A stretch of 64,000 bases of DNA from Nocardia sp. SYP-A9097. Its GTDB lineage: Bacteria > Actinomycetota > Actinomycetes > Mycobacteriales > Mycobacteriaceae. Shown piece by piece: positions 1-8,091 of this stretch; position 1 is the first letter of the stretch; every line of letters begins with the position of its first letter. A program made the position numbers and the translations under genes. Location of the stretch: positions 62,001-126,000 of the forward strand of contig NZ_WJIC01000020.1 of NCBI RefSeq assembly GCF_009649815.1, read 5' to 3'. Under the pieces are notes generated by a model, which saw only the letters and a list, made by a program, of their open reading frames with translations, searched no databases and was not told where the DNA came from.

Positions 1-616
1 ATACCGGCTGCGCCTGCGCGAACTCCAGCACCCGGGCATTGGCCTCGGCCGACGCCTCATGCAACCGCTCATCCGAGGCCGTATACGAGCGATTCGCCCA
101 CAGGTTCACCAGATACAACACCGGCGCGGCCGACAACATGGCGAGCGAAATCCGCCAGTCCACGAACAACATTCCGATCGCCACACCCAGCGGCACGATC
201 ACACCGGTCAGCATCTTCGCCAGCAGGTACGCGATCAGACCCTGCACCTCCCGGACATTCTCCACCATCAGGCGCGACAGCGAACCGGCGTGCTGGGTCT
301 CGAACCAGCCCAGCGGCAGGGAATTCAGATGGTCGCCGAGGCGGGTCTGCAAACCCTGCTGCATGCCGACACCGATACGCAGGCCCACTACCGCCTGCAC
401 GAAACCGAAACCGATCACACCCGCCACCGCGACGGCCAGCCCGATGGTCCAACGCCAGGCACCACCGGTGTCCCCGTCGAACAATGCTTCCAGCACCGGC
501 GCCAGCAGCACATAGGCGGCCGCCTGGCACAGCGCCTGCACGGTGATGGCGGCCACCAATTTCGGTGTCAGCGCGGCGAACTCGCGCGGCACCAGGGCGA
601 AAACCTTGCGAATCAT
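1..616 (-). CDS. ABC exporter-fold protein, N-terminal membrane domain (partial, cut by window edge)
   Basis: Reading leftward from ATG at 616, the first ~205 residues form an ABC transporter transmembrane domain (begins MIRKVFALVPREF) with several hydrophobic helices and the coupling-type stretch LPLGWFETQHAGSLSRL, which is also found in the neighbour upstream (VPLGWFGDRTSAEVKK). The nucleotide-binding domain lies outside the window. Its ATG overlaps the stop of the upstream transporter gene (ATGA), so the two are translationally coupled and probably form a heterodimer. Such paired half transporters resemble IrtA/IrtB and YbtP/YbtQ siderophore importers; the iron box upstream of the pair supports a role in iron acquisition. 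Substrate is inferred, not seen. No N-terminal flavin (SIP) domain is present, unlike IrtA. Confidence 0.8.
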   Translation of the reverse strand, partial: MIRKVFALVPREFAALTPKLVAAITVQALCQAAAYVLLAPVLEALFDGDTGGAWRWTIGLAVAVAGVIGFGFVQAVVGLRIGVGMQQGLQTRLGDHLNSLPLGWFETQHAGSLSRLMVENVREVQGLIAYLLAKMLTGVIVPLGVAIGMLFVDWRISLAMLSAAPVLYLVNLWANRSYTASDERLHEASAEANARVLEFAQAQPV

Positions 617-2484
617 CGTGTTCCCTCCAGCACCACATCCAGTGCCGCCTCATTGATCTCCCACAGGCGCTGATAGAGGCCACCGGCCGCGACCAGGCTC
701 GAATGATCGCCCCGCTCGACCAGAACGCCGTTCTCCAGCACCAGGATTCGGTCCACACCCGTGATGGTGTGCAGACGGTGCGCGATCACCAGCACGGTGC
801 GGCCGGCCACCAGCGCGGCCAGCGCGTCCTGCACCGCCGCCTCGGACTCCGGGTCCGCGAAGGCGGTGGCCTCGTCCAGCACCAGTACCGGGGTATCGGC
901 CAGCAGCGCGCGAGCGATCGAAAGCCGTTGCGCCTCACCACCGGAGAGCGTGGCATCCACACCGATCTCGGAGTCGTAGCCGCGTGGCAGGGTCAGAATC
1001 CGGTCGTGGATCTGAGCGGCGCGGGCCGCGCGCTCCAATGCCCGTTCATCGGCATCCGGGCGGGCCAGCAGCAGATTGTCGCGGATACTGCCGCGAATCA
1101 GCCGCACATCCTGGAAGACGAAACCGACTGTGCGATACAGCTCCTCGGTGCTGAAGTCGCGAATATCGCGGCCGCCGACCGTGATTCGGCCCTGTTGTAC
1201 GTCATAGAAGCGCGGCAGCAGCTTTGCCAGGGTGGACTTGCCCGAACCGCTCGGGCCGACCAGCGCGGTAAGCGTGCCCGGAGCCAGCTCCAGATCGATA
1301 TCGCGCAGCACCTGATGATCATCGCGGTAACCGAAACTCACGCCCTCGAAACTCACCAGTCCGGCAGCGACCGGCTTCGAATTCACGACGCCGGTGACGG
1401 CCGCATTCGACTCCGAACCCGCAGCGCCGGAAGAGGTCTCGACGATGCCCGAAACCGCGGAGCCCGAAGCCAGTTCCGGAGTCCGCATCAGCTCATGCAA
1501 TCTCAGCGCCGCATCACCGGCGGTCCGCAATGCCTGCGCGCCGTAGCCCAGACCCATCAGCGAACTGCCGAGCCCCAGCCCGATCAGCAAGAACGGCAGG
1601 ACATCCAGCGGCTCGATCCAGCCCACACCGACACCGGTCAAGCCCGCCACCACCACCAGCAACATGACGAACACCGGCGAGACCACCGCATCCGAGAGCG
1701 ACTGCACGGAGATGATCGGCATCTTCATCTTGCGCAGACTGTCGGTCTGATGATCGACCGCGTCCTGAAAGACGCTGTGCGCCTTGCCCGCTCGACCGAA
1801 TGCCCGCACCACCTGGATACCGTCCACGAATTCGACGGTCGCCTCCCGGGTGCGCTGCTCGGCGGCGTTGTACACCAGCATGCGCTCGCGGCCCGGCTCG
1901 TCCAGCATCTTCTTCATGCACAGCGCGTACAGCACCAGCGGCAACAACAGGACCAGGGTGAGCCGCCAATCCACGGTCGCCAGATAGATCAGCGTCACCA
2001 GCGGCACGGTCACCGAGCCGATGAAATCCAGCCGGGCATGCGCCACCAGATAGTGCAGCGCCTCCACATCATCCTGCAGATACTTCTTCACCTCGGCCGA
2101 GGTGCGATCCCCGAACCAGCCCAGCGGGACCCGGGTCAGTTTGTCGGCCAGCAGGCGGCGCAGTGTCAATTGGAATCCGGCATCCACCAGGTGCGACCAT
2201 GTCAACGCGACCGCCTGCAGCAGTGCCCGCACAACCAGTACGACCACAGCGATGAGCAGCAAACGCCAGACCCGATCGGTATCCACAGAGTCGTTCAGCA
2301 GTTCCCGGCAAGCCGCGACAATCAGCAGAAACGGCACCACCGCGCACACCGACGCAATCGCGACCAGCACACTCGCCAGCGTCAATACACCGCCGACCGG
2401 GGCCAATATCTCCTTACGAGCCTGCGCTTCCCGCCGCTTGCGCTGCTTCGCCGCCGCCTTGTCCGGCGCGACCTCGACCGTCAT
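613..2484 (-). CDS. ABC exporter-fold transporter (membrane domain + ATPase), IrtB/YbtPQ-like, probable siderophore uptake
   Basis: A 623-residue half transporter. Residues ~25-300 hold the six-helix membrane domain; the ATPase follows with Walker A GPSGSGKST (~residue 410), Q-loop FQDVRLIRGS, signature LSGGEAQRLSIARALL, Walker B VLVLDEAT and the IAHRL switch histidine, so it should hydrolyse ATP. A low-complexity Ser/Ala/Val linker separates the two parts. I chose the ATG at 2484, which has a GGTGAGGGG ribosome site, over an upstream in-frame start at 2610 that would place the iron box inside the coding sequence. The stop overlaps the start of the partner gene. An exporter-like fold used for ferri-siderophore import is known for IrtAB; assigning that role here rests on the fold and the iron box. 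A drug or lipid exporter is the alternative. Confidence 0.8.
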   Translation of the reverse strand: MTVEVAPDKAAAKQRKRREAQARKEILAPVGGVLTLASVLVAIASVCAVVPFLLIVAACRELLNDSVDTDRVWRLLLIAVVVLVVRALLQAVALTWSHLVDAGFQLTLRRLLADKLTRVPLGWFGDRTSAEVKKYLQDDVEALHYLVAHARLDFIGSVTVPLVTLIYLATVDWRLTLVLLLPLVLYALCMKKMLDEPGRERMLVYNAAEQRTREATVEFVDGIQVVRAFGRAGKAHSVFQDAVDHQTDSLRKMKMPIISVQSLSDAVVSPVFVMLLVVVAGLTGVGVGWIEPLDVLPFLLIGLGLGSSLMGLGYGAQALRTAGDAALRLHELMRTPELASGSAVSGIVETSSGAAGSESNAAVTGVVNSKPVAAGLVSFEGVSFGYRDDHQVLRDIDLELAPGTLTALVGPSGSGKSTLAKLLPRFYDVQQGRITVGGRDIRDFSTEELYRTVGFVFQDVRLIRGSIRDNLLLARPDADERALERAARAAQIHDRILTLPRGYDSEIGVDATLSGGEAQRLSIARALLADTPVLVLDEATAFADPESEAAVQDALAALVAGRTVLVIAHRLHTITGVDRILVLENGVLVERGDHSSLVAAGGLYQRLWEINEAALDVVLEGTR

Positions 2485-2541
2485 CAGTAGCCCCTCACCC
2501 TTGTCATATCGCCCGATCCTCACACAAGATTCGATTGAAAG

Positions 2542-2560
2542 ATAGGTTAGGCTAACTTTG
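2542..2560. promoter_or_regulatory. Iron box (IdeR/DmdR-type operator)
   Basis: ATAGGTTAGGCTAACTTTG matches the known IdeR consensus TTAGGTTAGGCTAACCTAA at 15 of 19 positions, including the uninterrupted core TAGGTTAGGCTAAC. It lies about 58 bp upstream of the transporter start at 2484 and about 53 bp upstream of the GTG of the divergent pseudouridine synthase at 2614. Repression by iron-loaded IdeR of the transporter pair is the expected outcome; an effect on the divergent gene is possible. Confidence 0.8.
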
Positions 2561-2613
2561 GTGGCAGTGGGCCACCGCATCCGGACATCCAGGTCACCGA
2601 TAGGGTTCAACCG

Positions 2614-3582
2614 GTGAGACGCAGGCAGCAGCCGCCGCTACCGAAGCGGCACGGGTTGGACCCGGCACGCCTGCGAATGCCCGAAGACGGCGAGTGGGCG
2701 ACCGTTCGCGACCACCTCGTCGAGCGACTTCCCCGCGTGCGGCCCGAACGCATCGACGAACTATTGAGTGCGGGCGGAATCGTCGACCTGGAAGGGCCCA
2801 TCTCCCCCGATGCGCCCTATGTACCCGGCGGGGCGATCTGGTTCCATCGCGATCTGCCCGTCGAAACCGAAGTACCGTTCGAGATCGGCATCGTGCATCG
2901 CGACGAGAACCTGCTCGTCATCGACAAACCACACTTCCTCTCCACCATCCCGCGCGGACAGCACATTCTGCAGACCGCGCTGGTGCGACTACGCCGCGAA
3001 CTCGACCTACCCGATCTGGTGCCCGCGCATCGACTGGATCGAGTCACCGCCGGACTGATCCTCTTCATCGTGAATCCGGCTGTGCGCGGGGCATATCAGA
3101 CCATGTTCCACAAGCGCGTGGTGCACAAGGAGTACGAGGCCATCGCGGGCGTCGACCCCGAACTGGAGCTACCGCGCACGGTGATCAGCCGGATCATCAA
3201 GGAGCGGCAGGTGCTGCGGGCCTTCGAGGAACCCGGCGAGCCGAATGCCGAAACGCATGTCGAATTGCTCGAGCATCGCGACGGTCGCGGGCGCTACCGG
3301 CTGCGACCCAAGACCGGTCGCACACATCAGCTACGACTGCATATGAACTCGCTCGGCATCCCGATTCTCGGCGACGACTTCTATCCCGAACTCACCGACA
3401 AACCGGTCGACGACTACACCCGGCCGCTGCAATTGCTCGCCTGTGCGCTGGAATTCACCGACCCGATTTCGCGGGAGCCGCGCCGCTTCGAAACCGCACG
3501 CACGCTGCAGGCATGGACCGATCCGCAAGGCTGGGCGAGCGGCCCGGACCCCTCGGGTGATCGACTTCAACCACATTTCTAG
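2614..3582 (+). CDS. RluA-family pseudouridine synthase
   Basis: A 322-residue protein that should isomerise uridine to pseudouridine in rRNA or tRNA. The family motif HRLDRVTAGL, with the catalytic Asp, is near residue 141, preceded by IVHRDENLLVIDKP and followed by the RPKTGRTHQLRLHM stretch typical of RluA/RluC/RluD enzymes. There is no clear S4 RNA-binding domain at the N-terminus, only a basic start (MRRRQQPPLPKRHG). The GTG at 2614 follows a stop-free but non-coding leader containing the iron box. Target position in RNA cannot be read from sequence. It is transcribed away from the iron-transporter pair. Confidence 0.88.
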   Translation: MRRRQQPPLPKRHGLDPARLRMPEDGEWATVRDHLVERLPRVRPERIDELLSAGGIVDLEGPISPDAPYVPGGAIWFHRDLPVETEVPFEIGIVHRDENLLVIDKPHFLSTIPRGQHILQTALVRLRRELDLPDLVPAHRLDRVTAGLILFIVNPAVRGAYQTMFHKRVVHKEYEAIAGVDPELELPRTVISRIIKERQVLRAFEEPGEPNAETHVELLEHRDGRGRYRLRPKTGRTHQLRLHMNSLGIPILGDDFYPELTDKPVDDYTRPLQLLACALEFTDPISREPRRFETARTLQAWTDPQGWASGPDPSGDRLQPHF

Positions 3583-3616
3583 TGCGTTCCAAGAATCCGT
3601 ACGTACACTGGCCGGG

Positions 3617-4381
3617 ATGTCTCAGAACGATAACGGTGCGATCGCCGTGCTCCCCGCAGCACCCGCACCCCTCCGCCACCGCCTGCACGCCTACATCGAT
3701 GTAGTCGTCGTTGTCGTCGTTCTGATCTGCACGAACCTCATCGCGCACTTCACCACCGCCTGGGCGAGCATTGTCACCGTCCCGATTGCCGCGATTGTGC
3801 TGCTGGCCATGGTTCGCCGCCGCGGCCTCGGCTGGGCCGAACTCGGCCTCTCCCCCCGGCACTGGCGACGCGGCTCCGTCTGGGCCCTGGCCGCGGTCGG
3901 CGTAGTCCTCACCGCGGTGGCCATCGGCGCACTGCTACCGATCACCCGCCCGTTCTTCCTGGCCGACCGCTACGCCACCATCTCCGGCGCACTCATCGCC
4001 TCGATGATCGTGATCCCGCTGCAAACGGCCATCCCGGAAGAACTCGCCTTCCGCGGCGTCCTACACGGCACCCTCGACCGCGCCTACGGCGCACGCGGCG
4101 TATTCGCCGCGGGCTCAATGCTTTTCGGCCTCTGGCATGTGGCCTCATCACTGGGTCTCACCAGCGGGAACAAAGGTCTGAGCGGATTCCTCGGCAACGG
4201 CCTCGCCGGTCAAATCCTCGGCATCACCCTCGCCGTAATCGCCACCGCCGCAGCCGGAGCCGTCTTCACCTGGCTCCGCCGCCGCAGCGGCAGCCTGCTC
4301 GCCCCGATCGCCCTGCACTGGTCGGTGAACGGCGCGGGCGCACTCGCCGCGGCCGTGGTCTGGCATACGACCCTGCGCTGA
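3617..4381 (+). CDS. CPBP-family intramembrane metalloprotease (CAAX protease-like)
   Basis: A 254-residue multi-pass membrane protein. Near residue 140 it has the glutamate motif EELAFRGVL, then LFGLWHVASS with a metal-ligand His, and near the end ALHWSVNGAG with a further His, the three motifs that define the CPBP (Abi/Rce1-like) family. The start is the ATG at 3617 (MSQNDNGAIAV); the frame is open upstream but that part overlaps the end of the preceding gene and has no ribosome site. The family cleaves prenylated or other membrane proteins and is sometimes linked to bacteriocin self-immunity; nothing nearby tells which substrate applies here. Confidence 0.85.
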   Translation: MSQNDNGAIAVLPAAPAPLRHRLHAYIDVVVVVVVLICTNLIAHFTTAWASIVTVPIAAIVLLAMVRRRGLGWAELGLSPRHWRRGSVWALAAVGVVLTAVAIGALLPITRPFFLADRYATISGALIASMIVIPLQTAIPEELAFRGVLHGTLDRAYGARGVFAAGSMLFGLWHVASSLGLTSGNKGLSGFLGNGLAGQILGITLAVIATAAAGAVFTWLRRRSGSLLAPIALHWSVNGAGALAAAVVWHTTLR

Positions 4382-4392
4382 AAGAACTTTCG

Positions 4393-4407
4393 CCCCTCGC
4401 GAAGGGG
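4393..4407. terminator. Weak hairpin between convergent genes
   Basis: CCCCT-cgcga-AGGGG immediately after the CPBP gene. The stem is short (5 bp) and there is no T-run, so it is only a candidate terminator between two convergent genes. Confidence 0.3.
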
Positions 4408-4491
4408 TGGACCGGCCGACCTTGGGAACAGAGGATGTCGGTCAGCCGGTCCGGGACGGTTCGGTGTGGTCGCGCCACTGCCGAACCGGGA

Positions 4492-4902
4492 TCAGGAGCC
4501 CAGGAAGCCCAGGGGGCTGGCGCCGCAGGTGGCGCTGCCGGTGAGGGTGGGCTCCAGGACGTTGACCTTCAGCTCCCAGGCAGAGCCCTGAAGGGTGGAG
4601 AGGGTGTGGGTGCCGGCGCCCTTGGGGGTCCACTGGATGGTGGCCTTGCCGTTGGTGGGGTTGAGCGGGCTGCCGCCGATGACCACGCCGTTGTCGTAGA
4701 ACCAGGCCTGGAACCAGTGGTCGTAGGTCGCGGTCACCTCGTAGGTGCAGGCGGCGTAGACATTGCGGGCGTTCACCGACAGGCCGGTGGGTACTGCCGA
4801 CGCGTAGGGCGCCGTCAGAGCCGCCGAACAGGCCACCGCTGCCAGAGCGGTAATGCCGAATCCGGCCCGCTGGGCGATGCGCTTGTTCACGGTCGTGGTC
4901 AT
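4492..4902 (-). CDS. Small secreted protein of unknown function
   Basis: A 136-residue protein with a typical Sec signal peptide: positively charged start (MTTTVNKRIAQRAG), a hydrophobic core FGITALAAVACSAALTA and a likely cleavage after ASA near residue 36. The mature part (~100 residues) is rich in Thr, Trp and aromatic residues in alternating strands (for example ATYDHWFQAWFYDNG, KATIQWTPKGAGTHTL), which suggests a small beta-sandwich, perhaps Ig-like. Two cysteines are present (ACTYEV near the N-terminus and SATCGAS near the C-terminus) and could form a disulfide. A good ribosome site (AAGGAGAT) precedes the ATG at 4902. I do not recognise a named family. Confidence 0.75.
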   Translation of the reverse strand: MTTTVNKRIAQRAGFGITALAAVACSAALTAPYASAVPTGLSVNARNVYAACTYEVTATYDHWFQAWFYDNGVVIGGSPLNPTNGKATIQWTPKGAGTHTLSTLQGSAWELKVNVLEPTLTGSATCGASPLGFLGS

Positions 4903-5035
4903 GTCGAGATCTCCTTGAATGCCAATCCCCTGCGGGTACGGTCCGGCGAACCATATCGGTTGTCCAGTTCGAGGCGTGGCACTTTCGGGAAAAAACTGAA
5001 ACGTGTTTCTGTCAGATCAGCGAACGCGCAGCACA

Positions 5036-5080
5036 ACGGCCGGGCCCGCCTCCGAAAAGGAGACGGGCCCGGTTGTCTGC
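5036..5080 (-). terminator. Strong hairpin downstream of the MMPL gene
   Basis: An inverted repeat of about 18 bp with arms containing CCGGGCCCG and CTCC on either side of a short loop lies just after the stop of the MMPL gene. It has no T-run, as is common for actinobacterial terminators. Confidence 0.65.
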
Positions 5081-5095
5081 GAACAGGATTCGCGG

Positions 5096-7252
5096 CTAGC
5101 GGCGTGCCGAATCAGGCTCGGACCGCGCCCACTGCTGCTCGTTCCACTCCGCCTGCGGATCGGCGTCACCACCGTGACCCGGCCACCACGCCTTACGACC
5201 GATCAACGCGGTCACCGACGGGGTGAAGAACATCGCCATCACGAAGGCCGCGATACCGATACCCACCGAGATGGCGAAACCCATCTGCGAGAGCGCGTTA
5301 TTGCCCGCCAGCATCATCGAGGCGAACGTACCCGCCAGGATCAGACCGGCAGCGGCAATCGTCGGACCGGTGTGCTTGACCGCCTCCGCCGCCGCCTTAT
5401 GCGGATCGTGACCCTCACGGGCCTCCTCCCGCAATCGAGCCACCATGAGGATGTTGTAGTCCGTCCCGAGGGCGACCACGAACAGATACATGATCAACGG
5501 CAACGTGAAGATCAGACCCGAATTACCTTGCAGGTGCTGGAAAACCAGCACCGCGGCACCGAGCGTGGCGGCGAACCCGAGGAACACCGACGCGATCAGA
5601 TACCAGGGCGCCACCAGACTGCGCAGCAGCAGACCCAGCACCAGCATGATCAGCACCGCGGCCACCGGGAACACCACCGCGTAATCACGATTCATCGCGG
5701 CCTTGAAGTCCACGAAGATCGAGGTCATACCACCGACCACGGCCTTGGTACCCTGCGGCGCCGCCGAATGCGCGACATCACGCAGCGGACCCTGCACCGT
5801 CGCCAACGCGGCATCGGACTCCGGCGCGTCATTGAGCGTCACCTGATACTCGGCGATCGACTTGTTCTCCGACAGCTTCGGCTCGGACACCTGGCCCACC
5901 CCGGAGATACCCGTCAGTGCCGTGCGATAGGTGCTCAGCTGATCCGAAGTCAGCGCGGCACCATCGGAACTCAGATAGACCTGCGACGGCTGAGTCGTAC
6001 CCGCAGGCATGCCCTTGAGCAATTCCTTGCTGTACACCGTGGATTCGGAGGTATCCGAGGTCGAACTCGAACTCAGATCGAAGGTCGGATTGAAGCCGAG
6101 CGCCACCAGACCCAATGCCACCAGCAGACCACCCGAGACCAGTGCGTACAGACCCGGACGCTTACCCAGCGAACCACCGACCGCCGCGAAACGCGCACCC
6201 GTCGGCTCCTGCTGCCACGCCTTCGACGGCCAGAACACCTTGGTACCCAACAGCGAAACAATCGCCGGCACCAGCGTCAGACCGGCCAGCAGCGCCACCG
6301 CGACCGCGATCGCCAGCGCCGGACCGAGCGAACGGAACATGCCCAGCGTCGAAAGCATCAGCGCACCGAAGGCGATGATCACCGCGGCGGCAGCCGAACT
6401 GATCGCCTCACCGACCCGGGTCACCGCGCTGACCATGGCGGTCTTGGGATCCTCACCGGCACGCAACCGCTCCCGATACCGGAACATCAGGAACAGGATG
6501 TAATCGGTACCGACACCGAACAACACCACAACCAGCAGTGACTGCACGGAATTGTCGACCTTGAGGTCGAAAGCCTTGCTGACCATGGCAATCAAGCCAT
6601 TCACGGCCATCGAGATCGCGCCGATCACGATGATCGGCAGCAACGCGATCACGGGACTGCGGAAAATCACGAGCAGCAGAACCAGGATCAGCACAATGGT
6701 CGCGATGCCGATAATGGCCAGCGCCTTGTTGCCGGAATCCTGCTGATCCAGCGTCTGCGCCGCCTGACCGGTGATACCGGCCTTCAGATCCGAACCCGCG
6801 ACCGTCTCCTGCAGAGCGGTACGCAGATCCTTCACCGCATCGGTCTGCCGCTTGTCGTTCGGGCTGGTGACCTTGGTCATCTGCACCGCCACGACATCGA
6901 CGAGCTTGTTATCCGATGCGGGCATCGCCGCGATCGCGGTGACATCCTTGATGTTTCGCTCGGTGAGCTTGGCGGCCGCCGCCTGCACGGTGGCCGCATC
7001 GGCCGTGGTCAACGGTGCGCCGTCGGCGCGCTCGAAGACAATCAGCGCGGCCGGAGTAGCGCTGTTGGGGAAGGCTTTCTGCTGTGTCTCCATCGCCTGG
7101 ATGGATTCGTAATGCGACGGCAGGAAGTCGGCCTGTTCGGTGGTCGCGGTCAGTTTGGGCGCCGTGGCCGCGATGGCGACAATGGCGATCAGCCAAACGC
7201 CGATGACCAGCCACGGCTGTTTGACGACAAAGCGTCCCAGTCGGGAGAACAT
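5096..7252 (-). CDS. MMPL-family RND transporter
   Basis: A 718-residue integral membrane protein. After the first helix (KQPWLVIGVWLIAIVAIA) comes a ~150-residue periplasmic loop, then a five-helix bundle (around residues 175-345) with the sterol-sensing-like segment VVVLFGVGTDYILFLMFRYRERL, a second loop and a second five-helix bundle with LFVVALGTDYNILMVARLREEA. The two GTDYxxxL(M)xxR motifs are the proton-relay segments of MMPL/MmpL proteins. Length fits the short MMPL class. The family exports lipids, siderophores or small hydrophobic compounds by proton antiport. The EXLDI gene 35 bp upstream is probably in the same operon. Confidence 0.92.
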   Translation of the reverse strand: MFSRLGRFVVKQPWLVIGVWLIAIVAIAATAPKLTATTEQADFLPSHYESIQAMETQQKAFPNSATPAALIVFERADGAPLTTADAATVQAAAAKLTERNIKDVTAIAAMPASDNKLVDVVAVQMTKVTSPNDKRQTDAVKDLRTALQETVAGSDLKAGITGQAAQTLDQQDSGNKALAIIGIATIVLILVLLLVIFRSPVIALLPIIVIGAISMAVNGLIAMVSKAFDLKVDNSVQSLLVVVLFGVGTDYILFLMFRYRERLRAGEDPKTAMVSAVTRVGEAISSAAAAVIIAFGALMLSTLGMFRSLGPALAIAVAVALLAGLTLVPAIVSLLGTKVFWPSKAWQQEPTGARFAAVGGSLGKRPGLYALVSGGLLVALGLVALGFNPTFDLSSSSTSDTSESTVYSKELLKGMPAGTTQPSQVYLSSDGAALTSDQLSTYRTALTGISGVGQVSEPKLSENKSIAEYQVTLNDAPESDAALATVQGPLRDVAHSAAPQGTKAVVGGMTSIFVDFKAAMNRDYAVVFPVAAVLIMLVLGLLLRSLVAPWYLIASVFLGFAATLGAAVLVFQHLQGNSGLIFTLPLIMYLFVVALGTDYNILMVARLREEAREGHDPHKAAAEAVKHTGPTIAAAGLILAGTFASMMLAGNNALSQMGFAISVGIGIAAFVMAMFFTPSVTALIGRKAWWPGHGGDADPQAEWNEQQWARSEPDSARR

Positions 7253-7287
7253 GCGGGAGAAGTCCTTTCGGGGTTCGGCCGCGCTAT

Positions 7288-7818
7288 TCAGATATCGAGG
7301 TCTTGCGAGGCCGGGTTCGCCACCACATCGGCGGCGGTACGGAAGGCCTTGGCGGGGATGCGATCACGCAACTCTTCGAGCGTGTCCACGATGTCGAGAG
7401 TGAAGTCCCCGTATCCATCCTTACCAAGTCCGAGCATTTCGCGCCAGTTCTTAAATTCCTTGACCCAGTTGGTGATCGGCGAAAAGTCGGACTGATCGGA
7501 GTTCCTGCGCGCGACAATGAACTCGTCCTTGGCGGTGTGGTACGCCAGCTTGGTCGCCTGCTGGAAGTCCGCCCACTCGATGTAGTGACGGTGCACGACG
7601 AACTTGCCCTTACGGCTCAGATAGACGTTCACCACCTCGGTGCCGACCTTGCTGACCTGCTGCGATTCGGCCAGCAGCCGGCCGACGAAACTCTGGGTGC
7701 GGCCGCCGCCGGGGCCCACGCGCAGTTCGACGCGGCTCATTCCTTCGGGGAAGTCCTGGGTGACGAGAGCGCCCGGGGTGGGCTCGTCGGCGTCGGGCTT
7801 CTGCATATCGATGTCCAT
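7288..7818 (-). CDS. EXLDI-family protein
   Basis: A 176-residue soluble protein ending in QDLDI, close to the EXLDI C-terminal signature that names this actinobacterial family. It contains KFVVHRHYIEWAD and a C-terminal helical part (NWVKEFKNWREMLGL). The ATG at 7818 is preceded by TTGGAGAACGTC, a well-spaced ribosome site, and this beats the TTG four codons upstream that lies within that site. Biochemical role is unknown. The gene lies directly upstream of the MMPL exporter, and the 17-bp palindromes upstream imply that the pair is controlled by a dimeric repressor. Confidence 0.8.
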   Translation of the reverse strand: MDIDMQKPDADEPTPGALVTQDFPEGMSRVELRVGPGGGRTQSFVGRLLAESQQVSKVGTEVVNVYLSRKGKFVVHRHYIEWADFQQATKLAYHTAKDEFIVARRNSDQSDFSPITNWVKEFKNWREMLGLGKDGYGDFTLDIVDTLEELRDRIPAKAFRTAADVVANPASQDLDI

Positions 7819-7841
7819 GACGTTCTCCAATTCTTGCGTGC

Positions 7842-7858
7842 GTCAACTGTAGGTTGAC
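7842..7858. promoter_or_regulatory. 17-bp palindromic operator 1 (GTCAAC-N5-GTTGAC)
   Basis: GTCAACTGTAGGTTGAC, perfect 6-bp arms around a 5-bp spacer, 24 bp upstream of the EXLDI start. It is the same architecture as the second site 29 bp further upstream. Form and placement suit a TetR- or MarR-type dimeric regulator; the regulator is not next door. Confidence 0.7.
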
Positions 7859-7870
7859 TCTCTGCCGATA

Positions 7871-7887
7871 GTCAACTCTGAGTTGAC
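7871..7887. promoter_or_regulatory. 17-bp palindromic operator 2 (GTCAAC-N5-GTTGAC)
   Basis: GTCAACTCTGAGTTGAC, with arms identical to operator 1 and a different spacer. The 29-bp start-to-start distance puts the two sites close to three helical turns apart, which would allow two dimers to bind on the same face. Confidence 0.7.
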
Positions 7888-8027
7888 GGTGAGTCGAATT
7901 CGTTGATGCGCATATAGGCATGCATCTACAACGTGCCACCACGGGTTGAGATGCACTGTGCCGCAACGGATTCAGCCGCTGACGACTATCGGCAGACAGC
8001 CTCTTCGCTGCCTGCAATCACTATAAG

Positions 8028-8043
8028 TAGACGTATACGTATA
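8028..8043. promoter_or_regulatory. Palindrome around ACGTATACGT
   Basis: A perfect 10-bp palindrome ACGTATACGT (8031-8040) in an AT-rich patch that otherwise stands out from the GC-rich surroundings, extended imperfectly by 3 bp on each side. It lies between the LysR 3' end and the EXLDI promoter region, so it could be another operator or part of a promoter. No specific regulator can be named. Confidence 0.35.
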
Positions 8044-8056
8044 GCGCAACCCTGAA

Positions 8057-8082
8057 TCGACCCTGAAATATCCCCGGGTCGA
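8057..8082 (-). terminator. Hairpin downstream of the LysR gene
   Basis: TCGACCC and GGGTCGA arms (7 bp) around a 12-nt loop, 10 bp past the LysR stop. A candidate terminator. Confidence 0.45.
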
Positions 8083-8091
8083 CCCCGACCG

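Noticed and set aside
3443..3616. N-terminal extension of the CPBP protease
   Set aside because: It overlaps the pseudouridine synthase gene in another frame and lacks a ribosome site; family homology begins after ATG 3617.
7905..7926. GATGC-N12-GCATC dyad upstream of the EXLDI gene
   Set aside because: Short arms with a long spacer; expected by chance at this rate and weaker than the two neighbouring palindromes.
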